A DNA stretch of 62,516 nt from Flavobacterium araucananum (GCF_002222055.1 NZ_MUGS01000030.1:57048-119563); one strand, 5' to 3'. Numbered from the stretch's first letter, positions 24,776 to 33,423 are shown. Made by a program: numbers and translations. Notes: generated by a model from the sequence alone, not told the origin.

Positions 24776-24796
24776 AAAAATTAATTTTAAAAAAGG

Positions 24797-27700
24797 TTAA
24801 TAAATTATTTTTTTAGTTTTACTAGTACTGCTTTTCAGGAGTACTTTGACTACGAGAACCTGATTTCCAGATCTTAAGTTATCGATAACCAGACTAGGAT
24901 TTTCGACTGAATCTTTCTTGTAGATTAAGGTACCTGATACATCATAAATAAATACTTTATCGATATTCTGATTAAAAGTATTGATATCAATTACTTTATT
25001 TAAAACAGATACTACAACCGGATTTTCTGCCGATGCTGAATCTGTTGTACTAGTTGATTGAATTTGATTAGGCGATGCTCCTGCAATAGTAGTCTTACCT
25101 GATGATGGATTGATCACTATGGATATTGGATATGATTTATCGCAAGTCGAATTGAAAATTGTTAATGTCCCTGTATAGGTTCCAGCCGGAGCATTTGCAG
25201 ATATAGAAATTGAATTTAATATACCACCAAACGAAGAAAATGAATAAGGAGTAAGATTCTGGTTCGCTAATAAGGGAGAATCCCATTCCGTATAATAGTA
25301 GGTAGGGTTACCCGTAGCGCCATTGTATATTAAGGTTGCATTTTGTGAGACTGGGCTTGTAGTAATGGGATTGAGTGTTCCTGTTGTCGAAATGGTCGGT
25401 CCCTGATTTACTTCTAAAGTAAAAATAGAACCAGAACTTACTGCTCCACTCGCATTTTTTACCGTTAAGGTTCCGGTGTAAGTTCCCGGGGCAGTTGATG
25501 AAGGAACTGTAATCGTAATAGGGCTAAGTGGTAATGCTGCATTATTGACTGTGAATATACCATTTGGTGGTGACTGACTCCATGCAATACTATAAGTGGT
25601 TGGATTTCCGGTAGTCCCCGAATAACCGAGTAATACTTGTGGATTTGTATTACTACCGCTATAGACACAAACGTCAAGCGCAGATGTTCCTAAATCTATA
25701 GTAGGTACAGGATTGCTAATTACTATAGATATTGGGAAAGATTCCTGGCAAGTTAAATTGGAGATAAAAAATGTCCCTGTATACGTTCCTGGCGGAACAT
25801 TTGCAGATATTGTTATGGTATTTAGCGCGCCACCGGATGCAGAAAAGGGGAATAAAGTGACTCCCTGATCTCCTAAGAAAGTATTATCATCCCAATCAAT
25901 ACCATATTTATTAGGACTACCTAAAGTAGAAGAGTACTGTAATGTTGCGGTTTGCGGGCTGCTGCTTGTAGTAATAGTGTCAATTGTCCCTGTTGATATT
26001 ATGTAAGCACTTTGAAATACTTTTACCGTAAAAATAGAATTTGTGCTTACATCGCCATTTGCATTTTTTACAGTTAAATTTCCTGTATAGATTCCCGCAG
26101 GTACTGCAATTGAGATTGGCGATGATGGAAATGCGGCATCAGTAACAGCTACAAAATTATTTGCTGGAGATGAATTCCATACAATACTATAAGTGGTAGG
26201 GTTTCCTGTTGTTGCGTTATAATATAATGTTGTAGTATTTCCAGGACATGTATCTACAGTTGTAGGTTCTAGTTCTATAGTTGGAGCGGGATCATTAATC
26301 ACTATAGAGACAGGTACAGATCCAGTACAGGTACTTGTATTTAGAAACATTGTACCATAGTAAGTTCCTGGCGGAACATTTGCAGAGATTGCAATTGTAT
26401 TTATGATATCACCAATAGGTTCAAAAGTCCATGCAGTATTAGGCTGGTCTTGCAACAAAGCAGTATTTGCCGCTGCATCCCAATCGATATTGTAGGTTTC
26501 AGGAAGTGCACCAGTAACCTGAGAGTATTCTAATGTTGCAATTTGAGCACTGCTACTTGTTGTAAGCGGACTAATTACTGCGGGACCATTAATATATAAT
26601 CCGGGTGTATTTGCTACAGTAACTGTAAAATCATAATCAGAACTTACAGTGCCACCTGAATTTTTTACAGTCAATGTACCTGTATAAGTACCTGTAAAAG
26701 TATCTGAGGGTACCGCAATTGTAATTGGGCTACTTGGCAATGATGCATCTGTAACATCTACAAAATTATTTGTTGGAGAAGTAACCCAAGCAATGCTATA
26801 GGTGGTTGGGTTTCCTGTTGTTGCACTATAACTTAATGTTGTTTGTTCTGGTGTAACATTATTGAAGATACAAACATTTTCTGTTGCTGCTGCCAGCGCT
26901 ATAGTTGGTGCGGAATCGACAATCAGTATAGAAATTGGGTACGATCTTTCACAATTTTGATTGGAGATAAAAAATGTCCCTGTATAAGTTCCTGCCGGAA
27001 CATTTGCAGATATTGTAATAGAATGTAATGCACCACCAGAAGCAGAAAATGAATCTAAAGTGATTGGTTGGTCTGCAAGGAAAGTATTATCAGCCCAATC
27101 AATACTATATCTGTCAGGATTACCGGTAGTAGCTGAATATACTAATGTTGCATTTTGGGAGGTGTTACTTGTAAGAATTGGATTAATGGTTCCTGCTGAG
27201 TTAATTGTAGGGCTCTCTTTTATATTGATAATAAGAGGTGCTCCTAAACTTACACAGCCAGCGGCATTTTTTACAGTTATTGTACCAGTATAAGTACCCA
27301 CTGCCAAACCAGCAGGAACTTCAAAATAAAAGTTATTTCCAGACAATGCATCATCAGTTATTGCTACTAAATTATTAACGGGAGATGGATTCCAAACAAT
27401 GCTGTATGTCGTAGGAGAGCCCGTAAGCCCTTCAAAAACACCTGTTATAGGGGTTCCGGATGAGTTATCCTGAAAACAAATATCAATTGAATTTTCGGTC
27501 AGTGTGATAGTGGGTACTGGATTTACCGTTACCGTTGTTGTTCCGGAATTTGCAGTCCCGCATATAGCAGTAATAACTGCTCTAAACTGTGTTGTTGCTG
27601 TCAAGGGTACTGATGTATACGTATTGGCAGTTGTTGGGTTCGATACATCTGTCCAGGTAGAGAAAGGACTTACTGCAAATTGCCATTTAACAACGGTTCC

Positions 27701-28786
27701 CACATTACCGGATAAGGTTAATGCCCCACTTGTGTTTCCTGCACAAATAGAAGTTCCGCCACTTACTGTTCCGCCCACGGTTGCAGGTGCAATAGTTATC
27801 GTAGCAGTATTATTGGTGGTAATGTTAGAAGAACAAGTCTCTGAAGTAAGTTTAGTAATTGTTATGATACTAGATCCTGCTGTAGACAACCCGGTTGCTG
27901 TAAAAGTTCCTGTACCTGCTGTAGTCACTACTACATTTGCAGTTAATGCAGTAGCATTCGGGCTGCTTCTATTATAAGTAACCACATAATTACCAACAGG
28001 CAATGCCCCGGCACCAGATGTTAAAGTTACGGTAGAAGTTGTTCCGGAAGTAGAACAAACATTTGTAGCTGTTGTGCTGGTAATACTATAAGTTGGACAT
28101 GTATAAGAAATAATTACCTGTCCGGCTGCACCGGCACCTCCGGCATACGGAGCTCCTAATGCTGAATTTATAGCGCCACTACCTGCACCACCGGGGGTAG
28201 AACCTGCATTCCCGGGTGCATTGCTTAAAATTAAACCGGAAACAGCGGCACCACCAACACCACCATTATTAGCTCCTGCACCACCTGGGCCAGAAGATAA
28301 TAACAGCCCCAAAAGGTTCCAGGAATTACCGTTACCACCGTTTCCGCCGGCAAGCTTGGTAGTACCTGCAGAAGCTGCAGTTGTACCACCGGCTCCTCCC
28401 ACAGGTGTACCTCCGGCATTATTGGCTGCTCCTCCGGAACCTCCGGCTGCTAAGATAGACGATTCGAAACCAGTAATGGTAGAGTTGCCCCCTGCAGTAC
28501 CAGTTCCGGTGGTACCAGCGGTTTGACTTGCAACCACTACATTTAAAGTTGTTCCGGAAGTTACAGAAACGGGACCGCTTGCATAAGCACCTCCACCGCC
28601 TCCGGCAGCACCCCTGCCTAACAACAATGGGGCACCACTGGCTCCGCCGCCGCCCCATGCCTGAACACTAATAGAGGTTACTCCTGAAGGGACAGCAAAT
28701 GTCCCGCTGGAGCCGAATGTTTTGGTCGTCTGCGACCAGGAATACGTAATCATAAAAACGAGTAACAAACATAATTTTAGTCTCAT
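24797..28786 (-). CDS. large secreted modular repeat protein with T9SS sorting signal
   Basis: A 1329-residue exported protein. After a signal peptide (about 1-18) comes a Gly/Ala-rich domain (about 20-228, with many GGAGG-type runs), then two Ig-like regions (about 230-420), then four tandem double modules of about 200 residues (about 420-1230). In each, module A (TTGNPTTYSIxWxxSP, then PSSPITIxVP and GTYTGTLTVKN) is followed by module B (TSSSPQTATLxYS, YxIDWD, ISANVPPGTYTGTFFIS). The tail (about 1260-1329: VFIYDVSGTLIYKKD, then LRSGNQVLVVKVLL and KKIIY) is the T9SS 'type C' sorting signal. It is probably a cell-surface adhesin-like or matrix protein; no enzymatic motif is seen. Calcium or glycan binding cannot be judged. 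Confidence 0.85.
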   Translation of the reverse strand: MRLKLCLLLVFMITYSWSQTTKTFGSSGTFAVPSGVTSISVQAWGGGGASGAPLLLGRGAAGGGGGAYASGPVSVTSGTTLNVVVASQTAGTTGTGTAGGNSTITGFESSILAAGGSGGAANNAGGTPVGGAGGTTAASAGTTKLAGGNGGNGNSWNLLGLLLSSGPGGAGANNGGVGGAAVSGLILSNAPGNAGSTPGGAGSGAINSALGAPYAGGAGAAGQVIISYTCPTYSITSTTATNVCSTSGTTSTVTLTSGAGALPVGNYVVTYNRSSPNATALTANVVVTTAGTGTFTATGLSTAGSSIITITKLTSETCSSNITTNNTATITIAPATVGGTVSGGTSICAGNTSGALTLSGNVGTVVKWQFAVSPFSTWTDVSNPTTANTYTSVPLTATTQFRAVITAICGTANSGTTTVTVNPVPTITLTENSIDICFQDNSSGTPITGVFEGLTGSPTTYSIVWNPSPVNNLVAITDDALSGNNFYFEVPAGLAVGTYTGTITVKNAAGCVSLGAPLIINIKESPTINSAGTINPILTSNTSQNATLVYSATTGNPDRYSIDWADNTFLADQPITLDSFSASGGALHSITISANVPAGTYTGTFFISNQNCERSYPISILIVDSAPTIALAAATENVCIFNNVTPEQTTLSYSATTGNPTTYSIAWVTSPTNNFVDVTDASLPSSPITIAVPSDTFTGTYTGTLTVKNSGGTVSSDYDFTVTVANTPGLYINGPAVISPLTTSSSAQIATLEYSQVTGALPETYNIDWDAAANTALLQDQPNTAWTFEPIGDIINTIAISANVPPGTYYGTMFLNTSTCTGSVPVSIVINDPAPTIELEPTTVDTCPGNTTTLYYNATTGNPTTYSIVWNSSPANNFVAVTDAAFPSSPISIAVPAGIYTGNLTVKNANGDVSTNSIFTVKVFQSAYIISTGTIDTITTSSSPQTATLQYSSTLGSPNKYGIDWDDNTFLGDQGVTLFPFSASGGALNTITISANVPPGTYTGTFFISNLTCQESFPISIVISNPVPTIDLGTSALDVCVYSGSNTNPQVLLGYSGTTGNPTTYSIAWSQSPPNGIFTVNNAALPLSPITITVPSSTAPGTYTGTLTVKNASGAVSSGSIFTLEVNQGPTISTTGTLNPITTSPVSQNATLIYNGATGNPTYYYTEWDSPLLANQNLTPYSFSSFGGILNSISISANAPAGTYTGTLTIFNSTCDKSYPISIVINPSSGKTTIAGASPNQIQSTSTTDSASAENPVVVSVLNKVIDINTFNQNIDKVFIYDVSGTLIYKKDSVENPSLVIDNLRSGNQVLVVKVLLKSSTSKTKKIIY

Positions 28787-29084
28787 AATAATAAGTATTA
28801 ATAATGAAAAAATCAGTGAAGTCGTTAATGTAATCTTAGGAGGAGAGAGTAAAAGAATTGTTTATTATTTTAGGAATAATATTCTTTTTATAAAGGCGTA
28901 ATATATTGTGGTAGAGTGTTTTATATTACAACAAGTGTGAAATTAACAAATAAAATCTGAAAATAATTATATTTTTCTGTAATTAAAGATGTATTTAAAC
29001 AGATAAAAAATGATTATTTATATTTATTTAACATCTTGTATATCAATATGTTGTAAATATGTAGTTTATCGGAGAATGACTTGT
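28787..29084. other. AT-rich spacer, no feature recognised
   Basis: About 300 bases of strongly AT-rich DNA between the large secreted protein and the broken barrel gene. I find no ORF, hairpin or consensus promoter here that I would defend. Confidence 0.4.
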
Positions 29085-30042
29085 TTATATAGTTTTATTC
29101 CTGCAAAAAAAAGGATTCGAATTTAGCCTCCAGATATAGCCAATCTGGAAATTTCCGGACGATAAACCTATGTTACTGTTGTTATCAGCGAAAGATGAAA
29201 ACAGGAGGTTATTGATATAGGATAAGCCCAGAGACCAATTCTCTTTATTATAGCCTACCGCTATTCTTGGAAAAAAGGTAGGATAAATTTCGATTTTTCG
29301 TTTTCCGAATTGATTTATTTTTTCGCTGCCAAAGTTTACTCCCGTAGTTGCAGATCCGCTTGTAAACCATCTTTTGTTAATTGCCCAGGTATATGCATAA
29401 CCTCCGCTTACTCCAAACTGAAAATTGCGCAATGAATTTTTAGATTTGTGTACAAAAGAACTGTCAGAACCTATTTTTGTAAAATATACACCTCCGCCAA
29501 GCAAAAAACTTCCGGCTGATTTTAATTGTATTTCGTTTTGATTAAAAGCAGCTTTATAAGAGAATTTTTTGTTGTTAAAAACATATTGTCCAAAGGCACC
29601 ATATTGCTGAATATTTAAATCAGGATATACTTGAATGTTTTTATCTGATTCATCTGAAGTATAAAATCCGTGATAATTTTGAACAAAGAGATCCAGTATA
29701 AATTTTCTTCCGTAATTATGAATTTGAAAATCTAATGCCTTGGTTCTTCCTTTTTCCTTGTTTTTCATGAAGCTTAAACCATATCCATAACTCAAATTGA
29801 TTATAGTGTTGTTCATAGAAACACCAAAACCTAAACTCATAGGGGTGTTGGGCATAAATTTTTTAATTTCTCCATCTACTTCTTTCTCCATCTACTTCTT
29901 TCTCCATCGAAATAAATTTCATCGATAAGTAACTTCTAAGGGAGAGTTTATGATCAAAAGGTTTAATATAGGTCGTATCAATCTGCGCGAAGCAAAAATA
30001 AGGAAGTACAAAAACGAATAAAAGAGAAAAGTATAATTTCAT
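29085..30042 (-). pseudogene. outer-membrane barrel-like (DUF4421-type) gene split by a 16-bp tandem duplication
   Basis: The minus strand from ATG at 30042 encodes a signal peptide (MKLYFSLLFVFVLPYFCFAQ) and IDTTYIKPFDHKLSLRSYLS, but then reads ...MEKEVDGERSRWRN and stops. The unit TCCATCTACTTCTTTC (plus strand) occurs twice in tandem (29871-29902). Removing one copy joins the signal-peptide frame directly to MEKEVDGEIKKFMP and gives one uninterrupted 313-residue protein. That protein is beta-rich, with repeated aromatic-glycine strands (YGYGLSF, GVSGGYAYTW, FQIGYIWRL), resembling the DUF4421 group of predicted barrels. As sequenced, the 268-residue part starting at 29891 has no signal peptide. 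It is either a real frameshift, a slippage switch, or a sequence error. Confidence 0.8.
29871..29902. repeat. 16-bp tandem duplication that breaks the reading frame
   Basis: TCCATCTACTTCTTTC is repeated exactly twice, and the following seven bases (TCCATCG) begin a third, truncated copy. Sixteen is not a multiple of three, so each copy gained or lost shifts the frame. Confidence 0.95.
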
Positions 30043-30276
30043 TAGGGTCTCAAACGAAAAATAACCATTATTAGTATGCCGGAAAAACGGATTAAAAAAT
30101 AAACAATTTCTTAATTTAGTTTTTATTCTAATTTCTTTTGCACACTATTTTTTTATGTAAATTTGATTGCTATCTGCTTGTATAACAAGATTGTAATCGA
30201 GTAATATTTGAAAAAAGTAATGTCTTGCTTCGCAGAAAAACGTTTTAATTAGTAACCTCAAAAATAATTAAAAGGG

Positions 30277-31263
30277 ATGAAAAAATATTTTGCTATAGCT
30301 TTTGGAGCACTTTATATGCTGTTTTTTGCAATTCCGTTTCCTATACTTATCTATTACAGCGTTAATAGCGAATTTGATGTCACTACACTAAAAGATAGTA
30401 ATCCCTGGCTGGCTTTAAGCATACTGGCTGTGTCGGTAATTCTCTGGCTTCTTGTTTTAACAGGATATTTTCGCAAATGGATTCTTCAGATTTATATTTC
30501 AAAAAGAAATATAGAACAACTAAAATCAAAAGGAATAGCGAGAGAAGCAAAAATTTTAAACGCCGTAAAAACGTCTAAACCTGATGCTAAATACAATACG
30601 TACGAACTGGAGTTGTCGTTTAAAAATCTGGCCGATACAGAAATCACCAATAAAACAACTATAACAGATGCCAAACCCCATCAACGTAGATTTGAAACCG
30701 GGAAAAAATTAAGTCTAATACTCGACAGAGACGCAAAAAAAGTTCCGCTCTTTATTATAGCCACTACAGAAGCAGGTATAAATATACTAAAAGTGGCAGG
30801 TATAGTAGCAGGATGGCTGCTATTGGTAATAACGGTAATGGGGTATTATATTTATTCGTATAAAACCGAAAGTTACGGAATGGGTTGGCGTTTTATAAGT
30901 TTTGGCCATCCACTAATTGTATGCCCATTGGTGCTTTTGTTTTTTAGATATCTCTTGAGGTTTATTTACAGTAAACTTACAGGCTTAAATGAAGATTCGT
31001 CATTGATTAAGTTTAAAGGAGTAAAAACCCGGGCGAAGTTGCTTAAAGCAAGTCAGACCGGAACTTATATTAATGAGCAGCCTATGATTCGTTTTGAACT
31101 CGAATATACAGACAACAAACACCATGTTTATAGAAATAGTTTAAAGAAAGTTATTGGACTTCTTGAACTTGATATTACGAAACAGGAGCAAATAGAAATT
31201 TTTTACTTGCCAGAAAATCCAAATCAAATTGCTTTTGCCAGCGATCTAAAAAATATAGAATAA
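30277..31263 (+). CDS. integral membrane protein with duplicated soluble domain
   Basis: A 328-residue protein with four predicted transmembrane helices in two pairs (about residues 5-27, 44-66, 170-194, 207-230). Each pair is followed by a similar small beta-rich domain: residues about 85-160 (LKSKGIAREAKILNAVKT...YELELSFKN) and about 240-325 (IKFKGVKTRAKLLKASQTG...RFELEYTDN...IEIFYLPENPNQIAFAS). The second resembles DUF3592-type domains. It therefore looks like an internal duplication. The function is unknown. It lies two bases upstream of a lipoprotein gene and must be co-transcribed with it. Confidence 0.8.
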   Translation: MKKYFAIAFGALYMLFFAIPFPILIYYSVNSEFDVTTLKDSNPWLALSILAVSVILWLLVLTGYFRKWILQIYISKRNIEQLKSKGIAREAKILNAVKTSKPDAKYNTYELELSFKNLADTEITNKTTITDAKPHQRRFETGKKLSLILDRDAKKVPLFIIATTEAGINILKVAGIVAGWLLLVITVMGYYIYSYKTESYGMGWRFISFGHPLIVCPLVLLFFRYLLRFIYSKLTGLNEDSSLIKFKGVKTRAKLLKASQTGTYINEQPMIRFELEYTDNKHHVYRNSLKKVIGLLELDITKQEQIEIFYLPENPNQIAFASDLKNIE

Positions 31264-31265
31264 CA

Positions 31266-31970
31266 ATGAGAAAATTAATTCTAATGCTAATTTGTTGTCC
31301 GTTTTTTTTAAGCTGCGATCAAATAACAAAAAGTATCGACGACACCTTTAAAACAAAAGATACGGTAGTGACTAAAGAACCGGAAAAAAATAGTCCTGAA
31401 ACAACTGTAAATAAACAAATTGATGTTCAGGAAATTATAAAAACGGCTCTTGAAACACATTCTGTATCCCATATACAAACACATACTGAAGGGGATAGTG
31501 TAGATTTTTTGGCAGATACAAATGGATTAGAAAAAGCTGAAGCAGCATTACGAAAATTGCCGCAATATGCAGGAAAAGAGATTTTTGTTTATGCAACGCT
31601 TTACTTTTATAATGACGGACTCATCAATGTTATGCTTCGACATCCTGAAAACCCTAAATACGTCGATATATACGAATATAAAGGCAATAAATGGTCAGAG
31701 CCCAGACCGCTTCAATTATCGGTTCGAGATGACGTTCAAAAGCGTTTAATTTCGCTTGACAAAATAAAATTTTCGAATGTTGCTAAATTAACAGCTGTTT
31801 ATAATAAAAAAGCAGCGGGGGTCGAAGGGGCAAAACCTCTTACGAGTGCCTATGTTTCTATTTGGGATAATGAGATGCATTGGTATCCAACAAACATTAA
31901 TGGAAGCAGAGAAAGGTATTCGATACAATTTAATGAGGACGGAACATTGAAATCCTATAAACAGGATTAG
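31266..31970 (+). CDS. lipoprotein of unknown function
   Basis: A 234-residue lipoprotein with a lipobox FLSC (Cys17) after a short hydrophobic signal, followed by a Lys/Thr-rich spacer and a soluble domain (about 55-234) containing EAALRKLPQYAGKEIFVYATLYFYNDGLI and HPENPKYVDIYEYKGNKWSEP. The C-terminal part, VSIWDNEMHWYPTNINGSRERYSIQFNEDGTL, is tryptophan/tyrosine-rich. I do not recognise the family. It is paired with the four-helix membrane protein (gap of two bases), so the two may form an envelope complex; that is inference from position only. Confidence 0.78.
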   Translation: MRKLILMLICCPFFLSCDQITKSIDDTFKTKDTVVTKEPEKNSPETTVNKQIDVQEIIKTALETHSVSHIQTHTEGDSVDFLADTNGLEKAEAALRKLPQYAGKEIFVYATLYFYNDGLINVMLRHPENPKYVDIYEYKGNKWSEPRPLQLSVRDDVQKRLISLDKIKFSNVAKLTAVYNKKAAGVEGAKPLTSAYVSIWDNEMHWYPTNINGSRERYSIQFNEDGTLKSYKQD

Positions 31971-32088
31971 GGATTAGAATGTGTTGAGGTTTATTATTCT
32001 TTAAACTATTATATCAGGTTTAATTTTAATCTAACGCCTTTAGATCAATTTTTTTTGGCAGTTTAGGGAACTCAACAGGGCTATGAAT

Positions 32089-32127
32089 AAAAAAAGGTAA
32101 AATACATTTTGAGTATTTTACCTTTTT
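32089..32127 (-). terminator. terminator of the downstream tRNA-Lys pair
   Basis: AAAAAGGTAAAATAC and its exact complement GTATTTTACCTTTTT flank a 7-base loop and abut the last tRNA-Lys gene; the minus strand ends in a T-run. A near-identical hairpin lies at 32427-32465. Confidence 0.85.
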
Positions 32128-32128
32128 G

Positions 32129-32201
32129 TGACCCGACTGGGGCTCGAACCCAGGACCCCATCATTAAAAGTGATGTGCTCTACCAACTGAGCTATCGAGT
32201 C
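32129..32201 (-). tRNA. tRNA-Lys(UUU)
   Basis: 73 bases. The acceptor arms GACTCGA and TCGGGTC pair over 7 bp with discriminator A. D arm GCTC/GAGC; anticodon stem CATCA/TGATG with loop CTTTTAA, anticodon TTT; T arm CTGGG-TTCGAGC-CCCAG. CCA is not encoded. It is identical to the three other Lys copies in this cluster. Confidence 0.97.
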
Positions 32202-32241
32202 ATTGCTATCAAGGAAAGTATTTTGTAAATCACAAATTTTG

Positions 32242-32314
32242 TGACCCGACTGGGGCTCGAACCCAGGACCCCATCATTAAAAGTGATGTGCTCTACCAAC
32301 TGAGCTATCGAGTC
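32242..32314 (-). tRNA. tRNA-Lys(UUU)
   Basis: Identical in all 73 bases to the copy at 32129-32201 and 40 bases from it. Its upstream promoter is at 32339-32369. The two form one transcript of the downstream Lys-Lys cassette. Confidence 0.97.
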
Positions 32315-32338
32315 ATATTCTTTCCTTGAACGCGGGTG

Positions 32339-32369
32339 CAAATATAGTAAGTTATTTTTAATATAACAA
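32339..32369 (-). promoter_or_regulatory. promoter of the downstream tRNA-Lys cassette
   Basis: The minus strand carries TTG (32367-32369), a 20-base spacer, then TATATTTG (32339-32346), a full match to the Bacteroidota promoter, 25 bases upstream of the mature tRNA 5' end. Confidence 0.8.
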
Positions 32370-32426
32370 CACCTTATTTTAAGATAAATTTAATGTAGAA
32401 ATAAGGAGTCAAAATAGGTTTAAAAA

Positions 32427-32465
32427 CAAAAAAGGTAAAATACGTTTTATGTATTTTACCTTTTT
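32427..32465 (-). terminator. terminator after tRNA-Leu
   Basis: AAAAAGGTAAAATAC and GTATTTTACCTTTTT form a 15-bp stem directly after the tRNA-Leu 3' end on the minus strand. The stem is the same as at 32089-32127; only the loop differs. Confidence 0.85.
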
Positions 32466-32467
32466 AG

Positions 32468-32550
32468 TGACCACGGTGGGATTTGAACCCACACGCCCTT
32501 ACGAGCACCACCCCCTCAAGATGGCAAGTCTACCGTTTCTCCACGTGGCC
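32468..32550 (-). tRNA. tRNA-Leu(GAG)
   Basis: 83 bases with a long variable arm, as in class II tRNAs. Acceptor arms GGCCACG and CGTGGTC with discriminator A; anticodon stem CCATC/GGTGG with loop TTGAGGG, anticodon GAG; T arm GTGGG-TTCAAAT-CCCAC. It sits between the two Lys-Lys cassettes. Confidence 0.93.
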
Positions 32551-32556
32551 TAAAAT

Positions 32557-32589
32557 AAAAAAGGTCATTCGCCATGGCGAACAACCTTT
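32557..32589 (-). terminator. hairpin between tRNA-Lys and tRNA-Leu
   Basis: AAAGGT..TTCGCC and GGCGAA..ACCTTT form an interrupted stem followed on the minus strand by a run of T residues. It could terminate the upstream Lys pair or act as a leaky or processing hairpin, since no separate tRNA-Leu promoter is visible. Confidence 0.6.
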
Positions 32590-32591
32590 AG

Positions 32592-32664
32592 TGACCCGAC
32601 TGGGGCTCGAACCCAGGACCCCATCATTAAAAGTGATGTGCTCTACCAACTGAGCTATCGAGTC
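32592..32664 (-). tRNA. tRNA-Lys(UUU)
   Basis: Identical to the other three Lys genes. With the next gene it forms a second copy of the two-gene cassette, including the same 40-base intergenic sequence. Confidence 0.97.
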
Positions 32665-32704
32665 ATTGCTATCAAGGAAAGTATTTTGTAAATCACAAAT
32701 TTTG

Positions 32705-32777
32705 TGACCCGACTGGGGCTCGAACCCAGGACCCCATCATTAAAAGTGATGTGCTCTACCAACTGAGCTATCGAGTC
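32705..32777 (-). tRNA. tRNA-Lys(UUU)
   Basis: Identical 73-base tRNA-Lys and the first gene of the upstream cassette. Its promoter is at 32802-32833. Confidence 0.97.
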
Positions 32778-32801
32778 ATATTCTTTCCTTGAATGCGGGT
32801 G

Positions 32802-32833
32802 CAAATATAAGGAGTTATTTTTGATATTTGCAA
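32802..32833 (-). promoter_or_regulatory. promoter of the upstream tRNA cassette
   Basis: The minus strand carries TTG (32831-32833), 21 bases, then TATATTTG (32802-32809). From -7 to the tRNA the sequence differs by one base from the other cassette (GAATGCGGG against GAACGCGGG on the plus strand). Confidence 0.8.
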
Positions 32834-32853
32834 GCAATTTTATTATAAATTTG
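32821..32853 (+). promoter_or_regulatory. possible promoter of aroK, overlapping the divergent tRNA promoter
   Basis: TTG at 32821-32823, 22 bases, then TAAATTTG at 32846-32853. The spacing is slightly long. The element shares DNA with the -33 box of the divergent tRNA promoter. Confidence 0.4.
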
Positions 32854-32904
32854 TCTTTTTTTAATCAAAATTTACAACGCCTTAATTTATAGGTTCTTAT
32901 TAAA

Positions 32905-33423
32905 ATGAAAAAGATTATATTATTAGGATATATGGGCTGCGGAAAGTCAACAATTGCCCAAAACTTATCGAAAATTACAAATATTCCGTTTCTGGATTTA
33001 GATAAATGCATCGAAAAAAAAGCCAATTTATCAATAAATGAGATTTTCGAGCAACACGGAGAGATTCATTTTAGAAAATTAGAACACGAAATGTTCCTGG
33101 AATTACTTCAATCTTCAGAAAATAGCATAATAGGTTTAGGCGGAGGAACGCCTTGTTATGCCAATAATCATGAATTATTAAAAAGAGAGGATGTTACTTC
33201 GATATATTTAAAAGCTTCGATAGAAACTTTGTATGACAGATTAATTCATAACAAAAGCAAACGCCCGTTGATCGCTAATATGAACGAGGAGGAAATGAAA
33301 GAGTTTATCGCAAAACATCTCTTCGACAGAAGCTACTATTACAATCATGCACAACATAAAGTTAGTGTAGATGCAAAAACGATCGAAGAAACAGTTCAGG
33401 ATATTCTGGAAATCTTAGCTTAA
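32905..33423 (+). CDS. aroK: shikimate kinase
   Basis: A 172-residue shikimate kinase that phosphorylates shikimate at O3 with ATP (chorismate pathway, cytoplasm). It has the P-loop GYMGCGKST (about residues 8-16), the DLD shikimate-binding motif (FLDLDKCIE, about 29-37), the FR...E motif in HFRKLEHE, and GLGGGTPC (about 77-84). The RPL in KSKRPLIAN is the lid arginine region. The length matches AroK. The gene is transcribed away from the tRNA cluster and its 3' end overlaps the convergent phosphoribosyltransferase gene by 9 bases. Confidence 0.95.
   Translation: MKKIILLGYMGCGKSTIAQNLSKITNIPFLDLDKCIEKKANLSINEIFEQHGEIHFRKLEHEMFLELLQSSENSIIGLGGGTPCYANNHELLKREDVTSIYLKASIETLYDRLIHNKSKRPLIANMNEEEMKEFIAKHLFDRSYYYNHAQHKVSVDAKTIEETVQDILEILA

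Larger units (their letters stand above)
24491..24796. other. gene-free spacer holding a dispersed repeat and a terminator
   Basis: About 300 bases with no gene. It contains copy 2 of the AAGGCGTTTCAC repeat (24615-24690) and the terminator of the large secreted protein gene (24737-24775). The remainder shows nothing I can name. Confidence 0.6.

Noticed and set aside
27504..27977. 157-residue Val/Pro-rich frame on the plus strand
   Set aside because: It lies wholly inside the Ig-like region of the large secreted protein on the opposite strand; its composition mirrors Thr/Gly-rich coding, with no independent motif.
28221..28526. 101-residue Pro/Ala-rich frame on the plus strand
   Set aside because: It is the reverse-strand shadow of the Gly-rich domain of the large secreted protein: Gly codons (GGN) read as Pro codons (CCN) on the other strand.
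29085..29891. Intact 268-residue gene starting at 29891
   Set aside because: This frame lacks a signal peptide expected for a barrel, while a clean signal peptide lies just upstream in the shifted frame; the 16-bp duplication explains the break better.
32655..32837. 60-residue minus-strand frame
   Set aside because: It covers a tRNA-Lys gene and its leader; a by-product of the tRNA sequence.
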